A stretch of DNA of 64,000 bases from an uncultured bacterium (lineage in GTDB: Bacteria; Planctomycetota; UBA1135), in assembly GCA_937919925.1 (NCBI GenBank), contig CALFOT010000011.1, forward strand, positions 1 to 64,000, read 5' to 3'. Positions 35,401-42,669 of this stretch are shown in pieces. A model generated the notes under the pieces. The model searched no databases, was not told the DNA's origin, and worked only from the letters and a program-made list of their open reading frames with translations. The first letter of the stretch is position 1, and each line of letters starts with the position of its first letter. A program made the position numbers and the translations under genes.

Positions 35401-36168
35401 TTAAATGAGTTGTGGGATATGGATCTCCACATTGCTTACGCCATCAAAGCCGATGATTCTGCTGCCGCCATCGGCAAACTCACCATGGGTGGCGTGCAAG
35501 GTGCCGCAATCCGCGAAGCTCTCGCGCAACTGTCGCCGCAAGAAATCGATCAAGCCTTACGTCAGCTCTCTGCGCAAATGGTTAAAGGGTTGAATTTGCG
35601 AACCGCGCAAGTTAGCGATATGGAAATCACCGGTGGACCATTGGTGATTGACTTTGACGGCGTCATCCCTGAATTTGTGCAGCGCCGTGAAAACAGCAAT
35701 GGCGCGCGTTTGCGCATCCCGGAACTTGGCCTAGCAGATGGGCTCGGGCCAGCCGAGCGCCAGTACAACTTCGTGATGCGTGCGGCGCAGCGTGTCCGCA
35801 CCAGCGTACAACTGGATACTGGCAGCGGCTGGACTCTAGAGTACGGTCCGGAAAACAGTAGTGAAATCCGTGATGGCTTCCGCTATGACTTCGCCGTGGA
35901 GAAAGATGCGCAACACCTCTTGGTGAGGCGCACTCTGGAAATGCGCGGTACCGCAATCTCGGCTGCGGATTTCCCATCTTTCATCGCCACAATGAAAGCA
36001 TTGGAAAATCAAGAAACGCGCGCAGTTCGCCTCACCGAAGTTGTGGGTGAAGAGGTGCTCGAACCAGCTCTTGAGGAAGCTGTGCTTGAGGAAGCTCCTC
36101 TTGAGGAAGCTGTGCTTGAGAATACGGTTGGGAATGAAGATCCCGAAACCGAAACTCAAGAACTGTAA
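32410..36168 (+). CDS. Secreted DUF3857/TPR protein with degenerate transglutaminase-like domain
   Basis: 1252 residues, the paralogous partner of the preceding gene with the same layout: signal peptide (ILAISTLLLASPAATL), beta-rich region, TPR-like helices (about 370-600), DUF3857 (about 660-800) and a transglutaminase-like fold (about 860-1000). Where the first protein has GDCKDKS this one has RGNPTFLLSAL (Asn900-Pro901), and the FNHC histidine block reads SGADFVYP, so the catalytic triad appears lost. The C-terminus is a Glu-rich LEEA tail encoded by a tandem repeat. It may be a non-catalytic binding partner of the upstream enzyme. The end overlaps gshA tail-to-tail by 13 bases. Confidence 0.8.
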   Translation: MITILAISTLLLASPAATLQTAQVSTSKLSSELIVGHPGLFNGDVDSVRNDLLEAMLNDRSSPLLGAAAHQALLLSEYCSTNMDPTLLAQLIEGVDNGAASADIRSLYIQELQRSRFQDISPLQLPQRPPHQNDLFDHWFTNWRVLQPWGELDHPTPMRAATIPPDPRQLQVVDPANGQTRTWQTLTRTSNRTWIRPDNLAWQNVGCGYAALWVRAEPQVAMLELHADEAMRAWWNGMPTFEALREGLPERKDTFQAYVNVQAGWNLLLVQYENGQDLFLGGRLLTRDGRLLPFYEWEDATSAPELPAVPMPAEILDLAYWQPLGNDPWDVILRCALALHHNRADLALATPEPPAMSNQQMAAWLNWQHHAYRQAYHLSPSVVRNRLLEIEARSSELACNDVGLELFAAARLQEEDKREEALTLTRALVAAHPDIYAARRLEAAILLEIDRSGTLAQPVIEAIAASFPQADWPLEQLESFATDHGDRARALLYAKARLTTNTEGGWNLIDLLLESSDPEQIQLAHDLFARAAFEEPDHYSTKRIQRQLWHIDGKQDKVLAELRAEVVRTPNFIDAYRRLAEYQIRHGELAAATQAYETILNLDPSNEQALRTLKVLANQDDAAEFFATFGPDVAAQLAQRQSIAGDNSTAMLLDSGMVYMLADGGLIYRVHNLDLALDRNGTEVLHEMGVVGSPQLARIITSDGGILEPHQVNDSFVMPSLDPGDVIETVYDRYIPGLFGLAANPGIWNFSSFEQPFALSRWVIFVPNGAPGFLREHNFDGGHEVLDWKNGKVHIFNRAENARLEPEVLMPSEMELLPWVAFGNDTPLERVAEKWRTYFLWQTSLPADTELELRTFLATLDQSGSNLEKAQRIYAAVTQLILDFNDDGNLVDVWTLKRGNPTFLLSALYRLAGIPHEWSLLQTSAPELKENPLTPFTSGADFVYPALRVAEAGAEPVWMLLLTRGTPFGELSPALLGAPAMVLEPQGYRLEEVSRDGLNELWDMDLHIAYAIKADDSAAAIGKLTMGGVQGAAIREALAQLSPQEIDQALRQLSAQMVKGLNLRTAQVSDMEITGGPLVIDFDGVIPEFVQRRENSNGARLRIPELGLADGLGPAERQYNFVMRAAQRVRTSVQLDTGSGWTLEYGPENSSEIRDGFRYDFAVEKDAQHLLVRRTLEMRGTAISAADFPSFIATMKALENQETRAVRLTEVVGEEVLEPALEEAVLEEAPLEEAVLENTVGNEDPETETQEL
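36070..36120 (+). repeat. 15-base tandem repeat encoding an LEEA-type acidic tail
   Basis: Three full copies of a 15-base unit (CTTGAGGAAGCTGTG with one variant copy) and a partial fourth encode repeated LEEAV/LEEAP pentapeptides near the C-terminus of the DUF3857 partner protein. Copy number may vary between strains. Confidence 0.85.
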
Positions 36169-37463
36169 GAACAACAATAGGGAGCGAGGATGGATTGAAG
36201 ATCTGCTCCAGCACCTTTGCGCGTGATCTCAGCGGCGGTACGTTCGGCAAGCGAACGGCCGTCGGCGAGTAACTCGCGTAGCGGATCCAAAAAGGGTTCC
36301 GCGCTGGCCGACGGTTTCGCCATCTTCAGCAACTCGCGGGCAAAATCAAGCAACGGTTTGCCGTCAGGTGTCGCTCCAGCAAGAGCCGAACGATGGGCCC
36401 GATGCCAGGTTTCGAGGCGTTCTCCGAAACTCCAATGCGCCGTCAGAGCCGCTGCATGCTGCAGCGCATCCTGGTTGTAAAACAAACCCTCCACCAACGC
36501 CGCAAGGGCCAGGGCGTACTCCGGTGGCACCGTATCGGCGCAGCGCAGTTCGACCTGCGGGCGAAAACGAACTTCAGGGAATGGCGTTGAGAGATGTAAA
36601 TCCCAATCGGCCTCGGTGGCTTCCCCTGACTGCATAAAATCGCGAAAACTCGCACCGCGCTTATCCACCAGCTTGCCATCTCTTTCAATAAACAGCATGG
36701 GCACATCTAACACCCAATCGATGTAATCATCAAAGGTGCTGTCGGGCGCGATCAGTGTTTCAATCAAGCCACAGCGCGAATTGTCGGTTTTTGTCCAAAC
36801 ATGGCCGCGCCAGCTCATATAACCACTTAACTCCCCCGCACGCACCAGCGAGTTCGCGAAAATCGCGTTAAACAGCGGGGCAAGTTGAAACACCGTGCGC
36901 AGCTTCAACATGGCATCTTCTTCGTGGTAGTGGTCAAAGTTGATCTGCACGCCCGCAGTCGCTTTCATCATCCAAATACCCAGCTCACCAGCTTGCTGCA
37001 GCCACGGTTCCAAATAGTTGTAGCGGCTTTTGGGCAAACGCCGAATATCCTCTGGGCGAGAACTTGGATTGGCGCCTAAGGCGAGAAAGCAGTAACCCTT
37101 TTCTGCGCGCAACTGGGCCAATAAACTGCGGTAGTGCCCAACTTCACCTTGGAGTGCCGGTAAATCCACACAGGGCGTGGAGCCGAACTCAATCTGTGCA
37201 CCTGGCTCCAGAGTGATGGCGCGGCCATCAGGAGCGGTGAGGCCCACCAAGTAACCTTGATCGAAATACTCACGCCAGCCAGTCTTTGCCGCTAAGCTCT
37301 TGAGGATTTCTTCGACCCCATCCGGGCCAAAATAGGACACGGTTTTGCCGCTGGAGTTGAGAATGAATTGTTCAAACTCTAGCCCCAACTTGCCGGAGCC
37401 TTGTGGGCGGTGGCCCTTTTCAAGAGCAGCACGTAGCTGCGAACGGTTGGTCAAAATGGTCAT
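36156..37463 (-). CDS. gshA: Glutamate-cysteine ligase (GCS2 family)
   Basis: 435 residues from the ATG at 37463; longer forms would run into the tRNA gene. The GCS2 (plant/alphaproteobacterial-type) features include KLGLEFEQFIL, the acidic GAQIEFGSTPC segment, MMKATAGVQINFDHY and FRPQVELRCADTVPPEY. It makes gamma-glutamylcysteine, the first step of glutathione synthesis; the related EgtA works in ergothioneine synthesis, which cannot be excluded. Its start codon lies only seven bases after the encoded CCA of tRNA-Sec, so the mRNA probably arises by tRNA 3' processing. No ribosome-binding site is visible. Confidence 0.87.
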   Translation of the reverse strand: MTILTNRSQLRAALEKGHRPQGSGKLGLEFEQFILNSSGKTVSYFGPDGVEEILKSLAAKTGWREYFDQGYLVGLTAPDGRAITLEPGAQIEFGSTPCVDLPALQGEVGHYRSLLAQLRAEKGYCFLALGANPSSRPEDIRRLPKSRYNYLEPWLQQAGELGIWMMKATAGVQINFDHYHEEDAMLKLRTVFQLAPLFNAIFANSLVRAGELSGYMSWRGHVWTKTDNSRCGLIETLIAPDSTFDDYIDWVLDVPMLFIERDGKLVDKRGASFRDFMQSGEATEADWDLHLSTPFPEVRFRPQVELRCADTVPPEYALALAALVEGLFYNQDALQHAAALTAHWSFGERLETWHRAHRSALAGATPDGKPLLDFARELLKMAKPSASAEPFLDPLRELLADGRSLAERTAAEITRKGAGADLQSILAPYCCSYSS

Positions 37464-37470
37464 GACAGGA

Positions 37471-37567
37471 TGGCGGGAGTGCATGGGAATCGAACCCACC
37501 GGGCGCCGCCGTGCGACACCCCACCGGCTTTGAAGGCCAGACAGGACACCAGCCCCGATCCACTCCC
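37471..37567 (-). tRNA. selC: Selenocysteine tRNA (anticodon TCA), CCA encoded
   Basis: 97 bases on the minus strand. The acceptor stem GGGAGTG pairs with CACTCCC; an eighth pair would be a G-G mismatch. The D stem has six pairs (CGGGGC/GTCCTG, loop TGGT), the anticodon stem is CTGGC/GCCGG with loop CTTCAAA (anticodon TCA), the variable arm is long (GGGTGTCG...GCGGCGCCC), the T arm is GTGGG-TTCGATT-CCCAT, and G73-CCA is encoded. All are hallmarks of bacterial tRNA-Sec. It sits between selD (58 bases upstream) and gshA (seven bases downstream), all on one strand. Confidence 0.96.
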
Positions 37568-37625
37568 TCCTGTTGGACGCACATGATAGCGAACGCCAGC
37601 TGATGGTTACTCGATTCCACGATTT

Positions 37626-38654
37626 TCAAGACAAAACTACTTGGGCTGGACCTTCGCGAACTTCCCCCACCCAACTAAAAGGTTCTTCAGCGGGCATCGC
37701 ATCTTCGAAATCGCGACAACGCTCGGCCGGCACACAAATCAGCAAGCCGCCGGAAGTTTCGGCATCGAAACCAATGCTACTGAACCACTCGGGCACGCCT
37801 GCATCGATGGTGACTAAGGAAGCTAAAGTTTCGCGGCCACGCGCGGCTCCACCGGAGAATACGCCGTTTTGGGCATGTGCGGCGGCACCTTGGTAAAGCG
37901 GCACCGCGGCACTTTCCAGGTGCAAAACCATGTTCGAGGCGCGGGCGATATTCCCAGCGTGACCGAGTAAGCCAAAACCGGTGATGTCGGTGCCCGCTTT
38001 CACACCCGCAGCGCGCATCGCACGCGCGCCATATTGATTCAAGCGGCGCATCATCGCAATTGCTGCCGCCAGCTCTGCGGCCGAGGCCAAGCCGCGTTTA
38101 TCCGCAATCGTTACCGAGGCAGATCCCACCGGCTTGGTGAGTGCTAGGCGATCCCCCGGACGTGCTGCCCCATTGGTGACCAGAAATTCCTCATCCACCT
38201 CGCCGTAGACCGCGAAGCCAAACAAAGGTTCTTCCACCAAAACGGAATGGCCACCGACCCACAAGGCGCCGGCTTCCAGTACCACTTCTACAGCAGCTTT
38301 AAAAAGCGGCTCAAGAATGTCCTGACCCCATTCGCGTGGAAAGCCGGCGAGGTTCAGCACCACACTCGGTTCGCCACCGGAGGCGTAAATATCCGACAAA
38401 GAGTTAGCCGCAGCAATCGCGCCATAAGCAGCGGCATCATCCACCACCGGAGGGAAAAAATCGACCGTATGCAAGCCAACTTTGCCATTGGCCTGCCGAA
38501 TGGCGCCAACATCATCGTAACCGTCAGGGCCGGCGAGAAGATGAGGCGACTGCGCTGCGGGTGCAACCACTCGCAAAACTTGCGAGAGTTGCCCCTGGGG
38601 TAGTTTGGCCGCTCAGCCACCGCTGGCTGCGTAATCGGTTAGACGTTTCGTCAT
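37626..38654 (-). CDS. selD: Selenophosphate synthetase containing selenocysteine (in-frame UGA)
   Basis: 342 residues if the TGA at 38613-38615 (codon 14) is read as selenocysteine; without readthrough only a fragment starting at 38576 is found. The N-terminus MTKRLTDYAASGG-Sec-AAK places Sec and a lysine three residues later exactly where SelD proteins have Cys/Sec-x-x-Lys in the active site. The body is typical (HTVDFFPPVVDD, AAANSLSDIYASGG, WVGGHS). It makes selenophosphate from selenide and ATP for Sec-tRNA synthesis by SelA, also in this window. A SECIS-like hairpin follows the UGA. TAAAAT lies six bases before the ATG, supporting the start. Confidence 0.94.
38564..38591 (-). promoter_or_regulatory. 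Bacterial SECIS element of selD
   Basis: On the mRNA, CAACU-CUCGCAA pairs with UUGCGAG-(U bulge)-GGUUG around a GUU loop: seven perfect inner pairs, then five outer pairs including one G-U, with a single bulged U. The loop begins with G and lies 33 bases after the UGA, within the distance known for bacterial SECIS elements. It should bind SelB and direct Sec insertion. Confidence 0.82.
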
Positions 38655-38666
38655 GGCAAGATTTTA
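38652..38666 (-). promoter_or_regulatory. Leaderless-type promoter of selD (TAAAAT-N6-ATG)
   Basis: TAAAAT (38666-38661 on the minus strand), six bases, ATG at 38654. It probably drives selD-selC-gshA. Confidence 0.58.
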
Positions 38667-38746
38667 GCGAAAAAAGCCTTAAAATGAGGTTTTTGCTTAG
38701 GGAATCAGGCAATTAGGTCGATTTATCTAAGTTTCCACTTTTTCTG

Positions 38747-41326
38747 GTGGACTCCTTTGTTGCCTTGAAAGTTGCCGACATCACTAGTTTCTGGAATTTT
38801 TTGGTTGGATTTTCCAGTCAGGATGAGTCCGGGGTTCGGCGTAATTCTCGATTTGCCAGCTATGTGTTTTTTGTCATCGGCGCGCCGTATTTTGTTTTTT
38901 GGTATTGGGCCGGAATCCCTGCAGCCTCCTATGCAATTGCCGTCGGCGAACTGATGAGTGTGGGTGCCTTAATTTGGCACCAGCAAGGGCGCTCCGCCTA
39001 CGTGGCTGCCAATGTGCAGCTTTATTACTTCACTGGACTCCTGATTTGGCTGTTGTATCCGCTCGGCGGGGTCGGTTCGATTGCATCCGCTTGGTTGCTG
39101 ACGCCCCCGCTACTGGCGGCAGTGATGATTGGTTTCCGCAGTTGTGCGGTCACTTCCATGATGAGTTTGAGTGCCGCTGTCGGTTACTGGGCCTGGGAAG
39201 TCTATTTTGGCGCTATCCCCAACCAAGTGCCAGCCTACGCTCACGATGCCTTTAACCTCATTGAAATCACCGGAGCCCTTTCTGCTGTGGTCATGCTGAC
39301 CGGTGTGTTGGTGGCGAGCACGCGCAGCGAACAAATGAAGCGCCAGCGTGCCGAAGAAGGTTTGCAGGCTACTGTGCAGCAGATCAAGGATGGTATTTTT
39401 GTGGTCGAATGGCAAGACCACAACGCGCAACCAGGCAACTTGGAAATTGTGCTGAGTAACGCCGCTGGTCACGCCATTTTGGCGGATATGCCCGAAGCTC
39501 CCTTGGACTTGGAGCAATGGTTCCAAAGTGGGCCAGCAGAACAACATTTGGTGCACCTTGCGCGCTCCACCAAAATCCATCAAACAGTTCACTTGGTTCA
39601 TCCATTTTCCGATAAACGTTTTGATATCAACGTGGCGCACTGGGGCAGCCGCCTGATTTTGACTTTGCATGATGTCACCAGCCGCGCCCTCACCGAAGAG
39701 CAGCTCAAAAAGGCCAGCCAACACGCGAATGAGGCCAACCGCGCAAAGAGCGATTTTTTAGCCAATATGAGCCACGAAATTCGCACACCGATGAATGGCA
39801 TCATTGGTATGGCCGAGCTCGCGCTCGAAACCGAGTTGGACCCCGACCAATTTGAGTTTTTAAGCACCATTCGCAGTTGTGCGGATTCGATGCTCAATTT
39901 ACTCAATGACATACTTGACCTTTCCAGGATTGAAGCGGGCAAGATGGAACTGGAAGCCATCGAATTTAATCTCCATGAAGTATTAGAAATTGTACAAGAC
40001 AACCTTAGCGCCCGCGCCACCATCAAAGATGTGGAGTGGAACGCTTTGGCTGCGGAGGAAGTTCCATCCACCTTGGTTGGAGATCCGACCCGCCTCGGTC
40101 AAATCCTCCTGAACCTCGCCGGCAACGCAATGAAATTCACTTCACAAGGCGAGGTCGCCGTTGAGGTAGATGTGGTGAACCGTAGCGAAGATGAAGTTCG
40201 CTTGCGTTTTGAAGTGCGCGACACCGGTACTGGCATTGCCGAAGATGCCTTAGCCACTCTGTTTGAAAAATTCACGCAAGCCGATTCCTCCACCACGCGC
40301 ACGCACGGCGGTTCGGGTCTGGGGTTGGCGATTACGCGTGAATTGGTGGATTTAATGGATGGCCGGCTTGGGGCACTCAGTACCCTCGGAGAAGGCTCGG
40401 TTTTCTGGGTGGAACTTGATTTTCCCGTAGTAAAGAACCGTGTTTCCAGTTCCGGTACCGCCGAACAGTTAGTCGGGCGGCGCGTGCTCATCGTGGATGA
40501 TACGGCCACCAACCAGAGAGTCTTGTCCGCACAAATCCGGCGTATGGGATGCCGCTATGAAACCGCCGATAACGCCACCCAAGCACTGGCGCGGATTCAG
40601 GAAGCCGTCGCCGCAGGGGATGCTTTCGCGGTCATGATAAGTGATAAACACATGCCTGGCATGAGTGGCATGCAGTTAGCTCATCAAATCCGCCAAGACA
40701 GTTCTTTGGATGAGTTACGGATGATGTTGATGTCGTCCAATCACGACCGCGGCGATAGTGTGCTGGCACGTACTTCCGGTTTCTGCTCGCATTTAACCAA
40801 ACCCGTGAAGTTTCCACACTTGAAGCGTGAGTTACTGCAAATTCTAGGTGACCAGACTCCTACTCAGCAAAACCACCGGCGGCAGGCGGCGCTCACGGTG
40901 GAAGCAAAGGATGAACTCTCACAAAATGATTTGAAGAGCATCACGGGTAGAGTTTTACTAGCCGAGGACAATCCGGTAAACCGCAAGCTTGCAGAACGCA
41001 TGCTGGCAAAAACGGGAGTGGAAGTCACGTCGGTTGGTAACGGTTTGGAAGCCTTGCACGCAGTGGCCAGTGGAATGTTTGATTTGGTATTCATGGATTG
41101 CCAAATGCCTGAACTCGATGGTTATGAAGCCACCCAAAGGATTCGTGCTCTGAGCCCTCCCCACAGCACGATCCCAGTGATTGCCTTAACCGCAAACGCG
41201 ATGGTGGGCGACCGGCGCAAATGCATGTCGGCGGGCATGGATGACTACCTCTCCAAGCCGCTGCACCAGGAACGGCTATTTGAAGCTTTGCGTAAGTGGC
41301 TCGTCGGCGACCGACATCGCGCCTAA
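38747..41326 (+). CDS. Membrane hybrid histidine kinase with two receiver domains
   Basis: 859 residues with a GTG start; no nearby ATG preserves the first helices. About six membrane helices in residues 30-195 form a sensor region of unidentified family. A PAS-like segment (about 200-310) leads to HisKA with histidine in [18 protein letters not shown], HATPase ([37 protein letters not shown]), a first receiver ([23 protein letters not shown]) and a second receiver ([29 protein letters not shown]). It is a BarA/RpfC-like layout without an Hpt domain, so a separate phosphotransfer protein is expected. Signal and target are unknown. Confidence 0.92.
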   Translation: MDSFVALKVADITSFWNFLVGFSSQDESGVRRNSRFASYVFFVIGAPYFVFWYWAGIPAASYAIAVGELMSVGALIWHQQGRSAYVAANVQLYYFTGLLIWLLYPLGGVGSIASAWLLTPPLLAAVMIGFRSCAVTSMMSLSAAVGYWAWEVYFGAIPNQVPAYAHDAFNLIEITGALSAVVMLTGVLVASTRSEQMKRQRAEEGLQATVQQIKDGIFVVEWQDHNAQPGNLEIVLSNAAGHAILADMPEAPLDLEQWFQSGPAEQHLVHLARSTKIHQTVHLVHPFSDKRFDINVAHWGSRLILTLHDVTSRALTEEQLKKASQHANEANRAKSDFLANMSHEIRTPMNGIIGMAELALETELDPDQFEFLSTIRSCADSMLNLLNDILDLSRIEAGKMELEAIEFNLHEVLEIVQDNLSARATIKDVEWNALAAEEVPSTLVGDPTRLGQILLNLAGNAMKFTSQGEVAVEVDVVNRSEDEVRLRFEVRDTGTGIAEDALATLFEKFTQADSSTTRTHGGSGLGLAITRELVDLMDGRLGALSTLGEGSVFWVELDFPVVKNRVSSSGTAEQLVGRRVLIVDDTATNQRVLSAQIRRMGCRYETADNATQALARIQEAVAAGDAFAVMISDKHMPGMSGMQLAHQIRQDSSLDELRMMLMSSNHDRGDSVLARTSGFCSHLTKPVKFPHLKRELLQILGDQTPTQQNHRRQAALTVEAKDELSQNDLKSITGRVLLAEDNPVNRKLAERMLAKTGVEVTSVGNGLEALHAVASGMFDLVFMDCQMPELDGYEATQRIRALSPPHSTIPVIALTANAMVGDRRKCMSAGMDDYLSKPLHQERLFEALRKWLVGDRHRA

Positions 41327-41340
41327 GCCATTCTCTCTGC

Positions 41341-41355
41341 TATTTTGGGCGCATG
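41341..41355 (+). promoter_or_regulatory. Leaderless-type promoter (TATTTT-N6-ATG)
   Basis: TATTTT at 41341-41346, six bases, ATG at 41353. It supports this start over the upstream in-frame GTG at 41296, which would overlap the hybrid kinase gene. Confidence 0.5.
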
Positions 41356-42669
41356 CACTTTCGCCCCTCCCCACGCCTTTTGCTGGTGGCGCTGTTCCTG
41401 TTCGGCTATCCTTCTTGGGGGTTTGCTGCGCCACAAGCGCCAGCCAAAGCGCCCAGCAACAAGCAACAAACCCAGCTGGTCGAAGAATATATGGCACTCG
41501 ACTTGCGTGACCACCATGCCTTCGAGCGTGGCATGGCGATTGTTGCCGAGCTGCAAGCGGTGTCCCTGGCGCGCGCCCAAGAGCTAAGCAAATGGCGCAA
41601 GAGTTTGGCTAAACTCGACCTCAAAGCCCACCGCACTTTGGAGAAAAAATCCGGCCACTATTTTTATTGGGAGAAGCAGCGCAGCGGTTTTTTCATTGTT
41701 GGCGGCAATACCAAAAAACCCCGTGGTTTGTTAATTGGCATGCATGGTGGCGGACTCGGCTCTGGCGATGCCAATAGCAGTGCAGGAGCATTTTCCGCAG
41801 CGGTGAGCGCCTTGGATTTAGTTGGCATTTTCCCTGAGGTACTCGAAAAAACCGAGTGTGGATGGACGGATTCTGGAACGGAGGAGTGGGTTATGGATTT
41901 AGTCGACGCGGCCATTCGCACTTGGGATATCGATCCCAATATGGTGTTTTTCTCGGGGCATTCCATGGGTGGTTATGGCAGTTGGACTTTAGGCGGTCAT
42001 CACGCCGATCGCGTGGCGGCTTTGGCCCCTTCTGCGGGTGCACCCACGCCGGTTTACGACAAACCCGGTGGCGTCATCGTGGAAATTGATACGGGGATCG
42101 TAGCCAACCTTCGTAATGTACCGATGGTGGTTTACCAGAGTCTGGATGATCCACGCGTTCCACCGGACGCCAATCAAGCGGCCGTCAAAGATGTGGACAA
42201 AGCACGCGCACTTTGGGGGGGCTACGAAAATTTTGAATACTGGCAAGTTAATAGCCGCGCCCATGATTTGCCCGAAGGCGGTATGCGCGCTTTGTTGGAC
42301 CGCATCATGCACTTTGTGCGCGAACCGCTGCCCCAAAAAATCGTCTGGCAACCTCACCTAGACTGGAAACATCAGTTCCACTGGTTGTGGTGGGAAAAGC
42401 CGATTTATGACGCCATCATCGTGGCGGAATTGGATCGTGAGAACAATACCATTCGCATCCAGAGCAGTGCCGACCTCAACGGCCTATGGGTGCTACTTGA
42501 TGAGCGGCTCGTCAATATGAAAAAGGAAGTCGTCATCCTAGTCAACGGCGTCGAAACGAATCGTGCCGTGCCTCAACCCAACCTCGGTGCCCTCCTACTG
42601 ACTACCTCTGGCGCAGATACAGAGCTTTCTTTCTGTGCGCGCTTGCCCATCCGTGGTAACGTGAAATGA
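41353..42669 (+). CDS. Secreted alpha/beta hydrolase (esterase/peptidase-like)
   Basis: 438 residues from the ATG at 41353 with a signal peptide (LLLVALFLFGYPSWGFAA). The alpha/beta-hydrolase core shows GLLIGMHGGGLGSGD (oxyanion region), nucleophile elbow FSGHSMGGYGSWTLGG, an acid in YQSLDDPRVPP and histidine in NSRAHDLPEGG. It resembles PHB-depolymerase/feruloyl-esterase-like or prolyl-oligopeptidase-like secreted enzymes. A C-terminal beta-rich stretch (about 345-438) may be an accessory domain. It overlaps the downstream glycosidase-like gene by four bases, suggesting a shared substrate. Confidence 0.8.
   Translation: MHFRPSPRLLLVALFLFGYPSWGFAAPQAPAKAPSNKQQTQLVEEYMALDLRDHHAFERGMAIVAELQAVSLARAQELSKWRKSLAKLDLKAHRTLEKKSGHYFYWEKQRSGFFIVGGNTKKPRGLLIGMHGGGLGSGDANSSAGAFSAAVSALDLVGIFPEVLEKTECGWTDSGTEEWVMDLVDAAIRTWDIDPNMVFFSGHSMGGYGSWTLGGHHADRVAALAPSAGAPTPVYDKPGGVIVEIDTGIVANLRNVPMVVYQSLDDPRVPPDANQAAVKDVDKARALWGGYENFEYWQVNSRAHDLPEGGMRALLDRIMHFVREPLPQKIVWQPHLDWKHQFHWLWWEKPIYDAIIVAELDRENNTIRIQSSADLNGLWVLLDERLVNMKKEVVILVNGVETNRAVPQPNLGALLLTTSGADTELSFCARLPIRGNVK

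Noticed and set aside
38354..38620. Separate small ORF at the 5' end of selD and a SelD starting at 38576
   Set aside because: The true SelD frame continues upstream through the TGA to the ATG at 38654, with conserved residues and a SECIS-like hairpin; the small ORF is in another frame.
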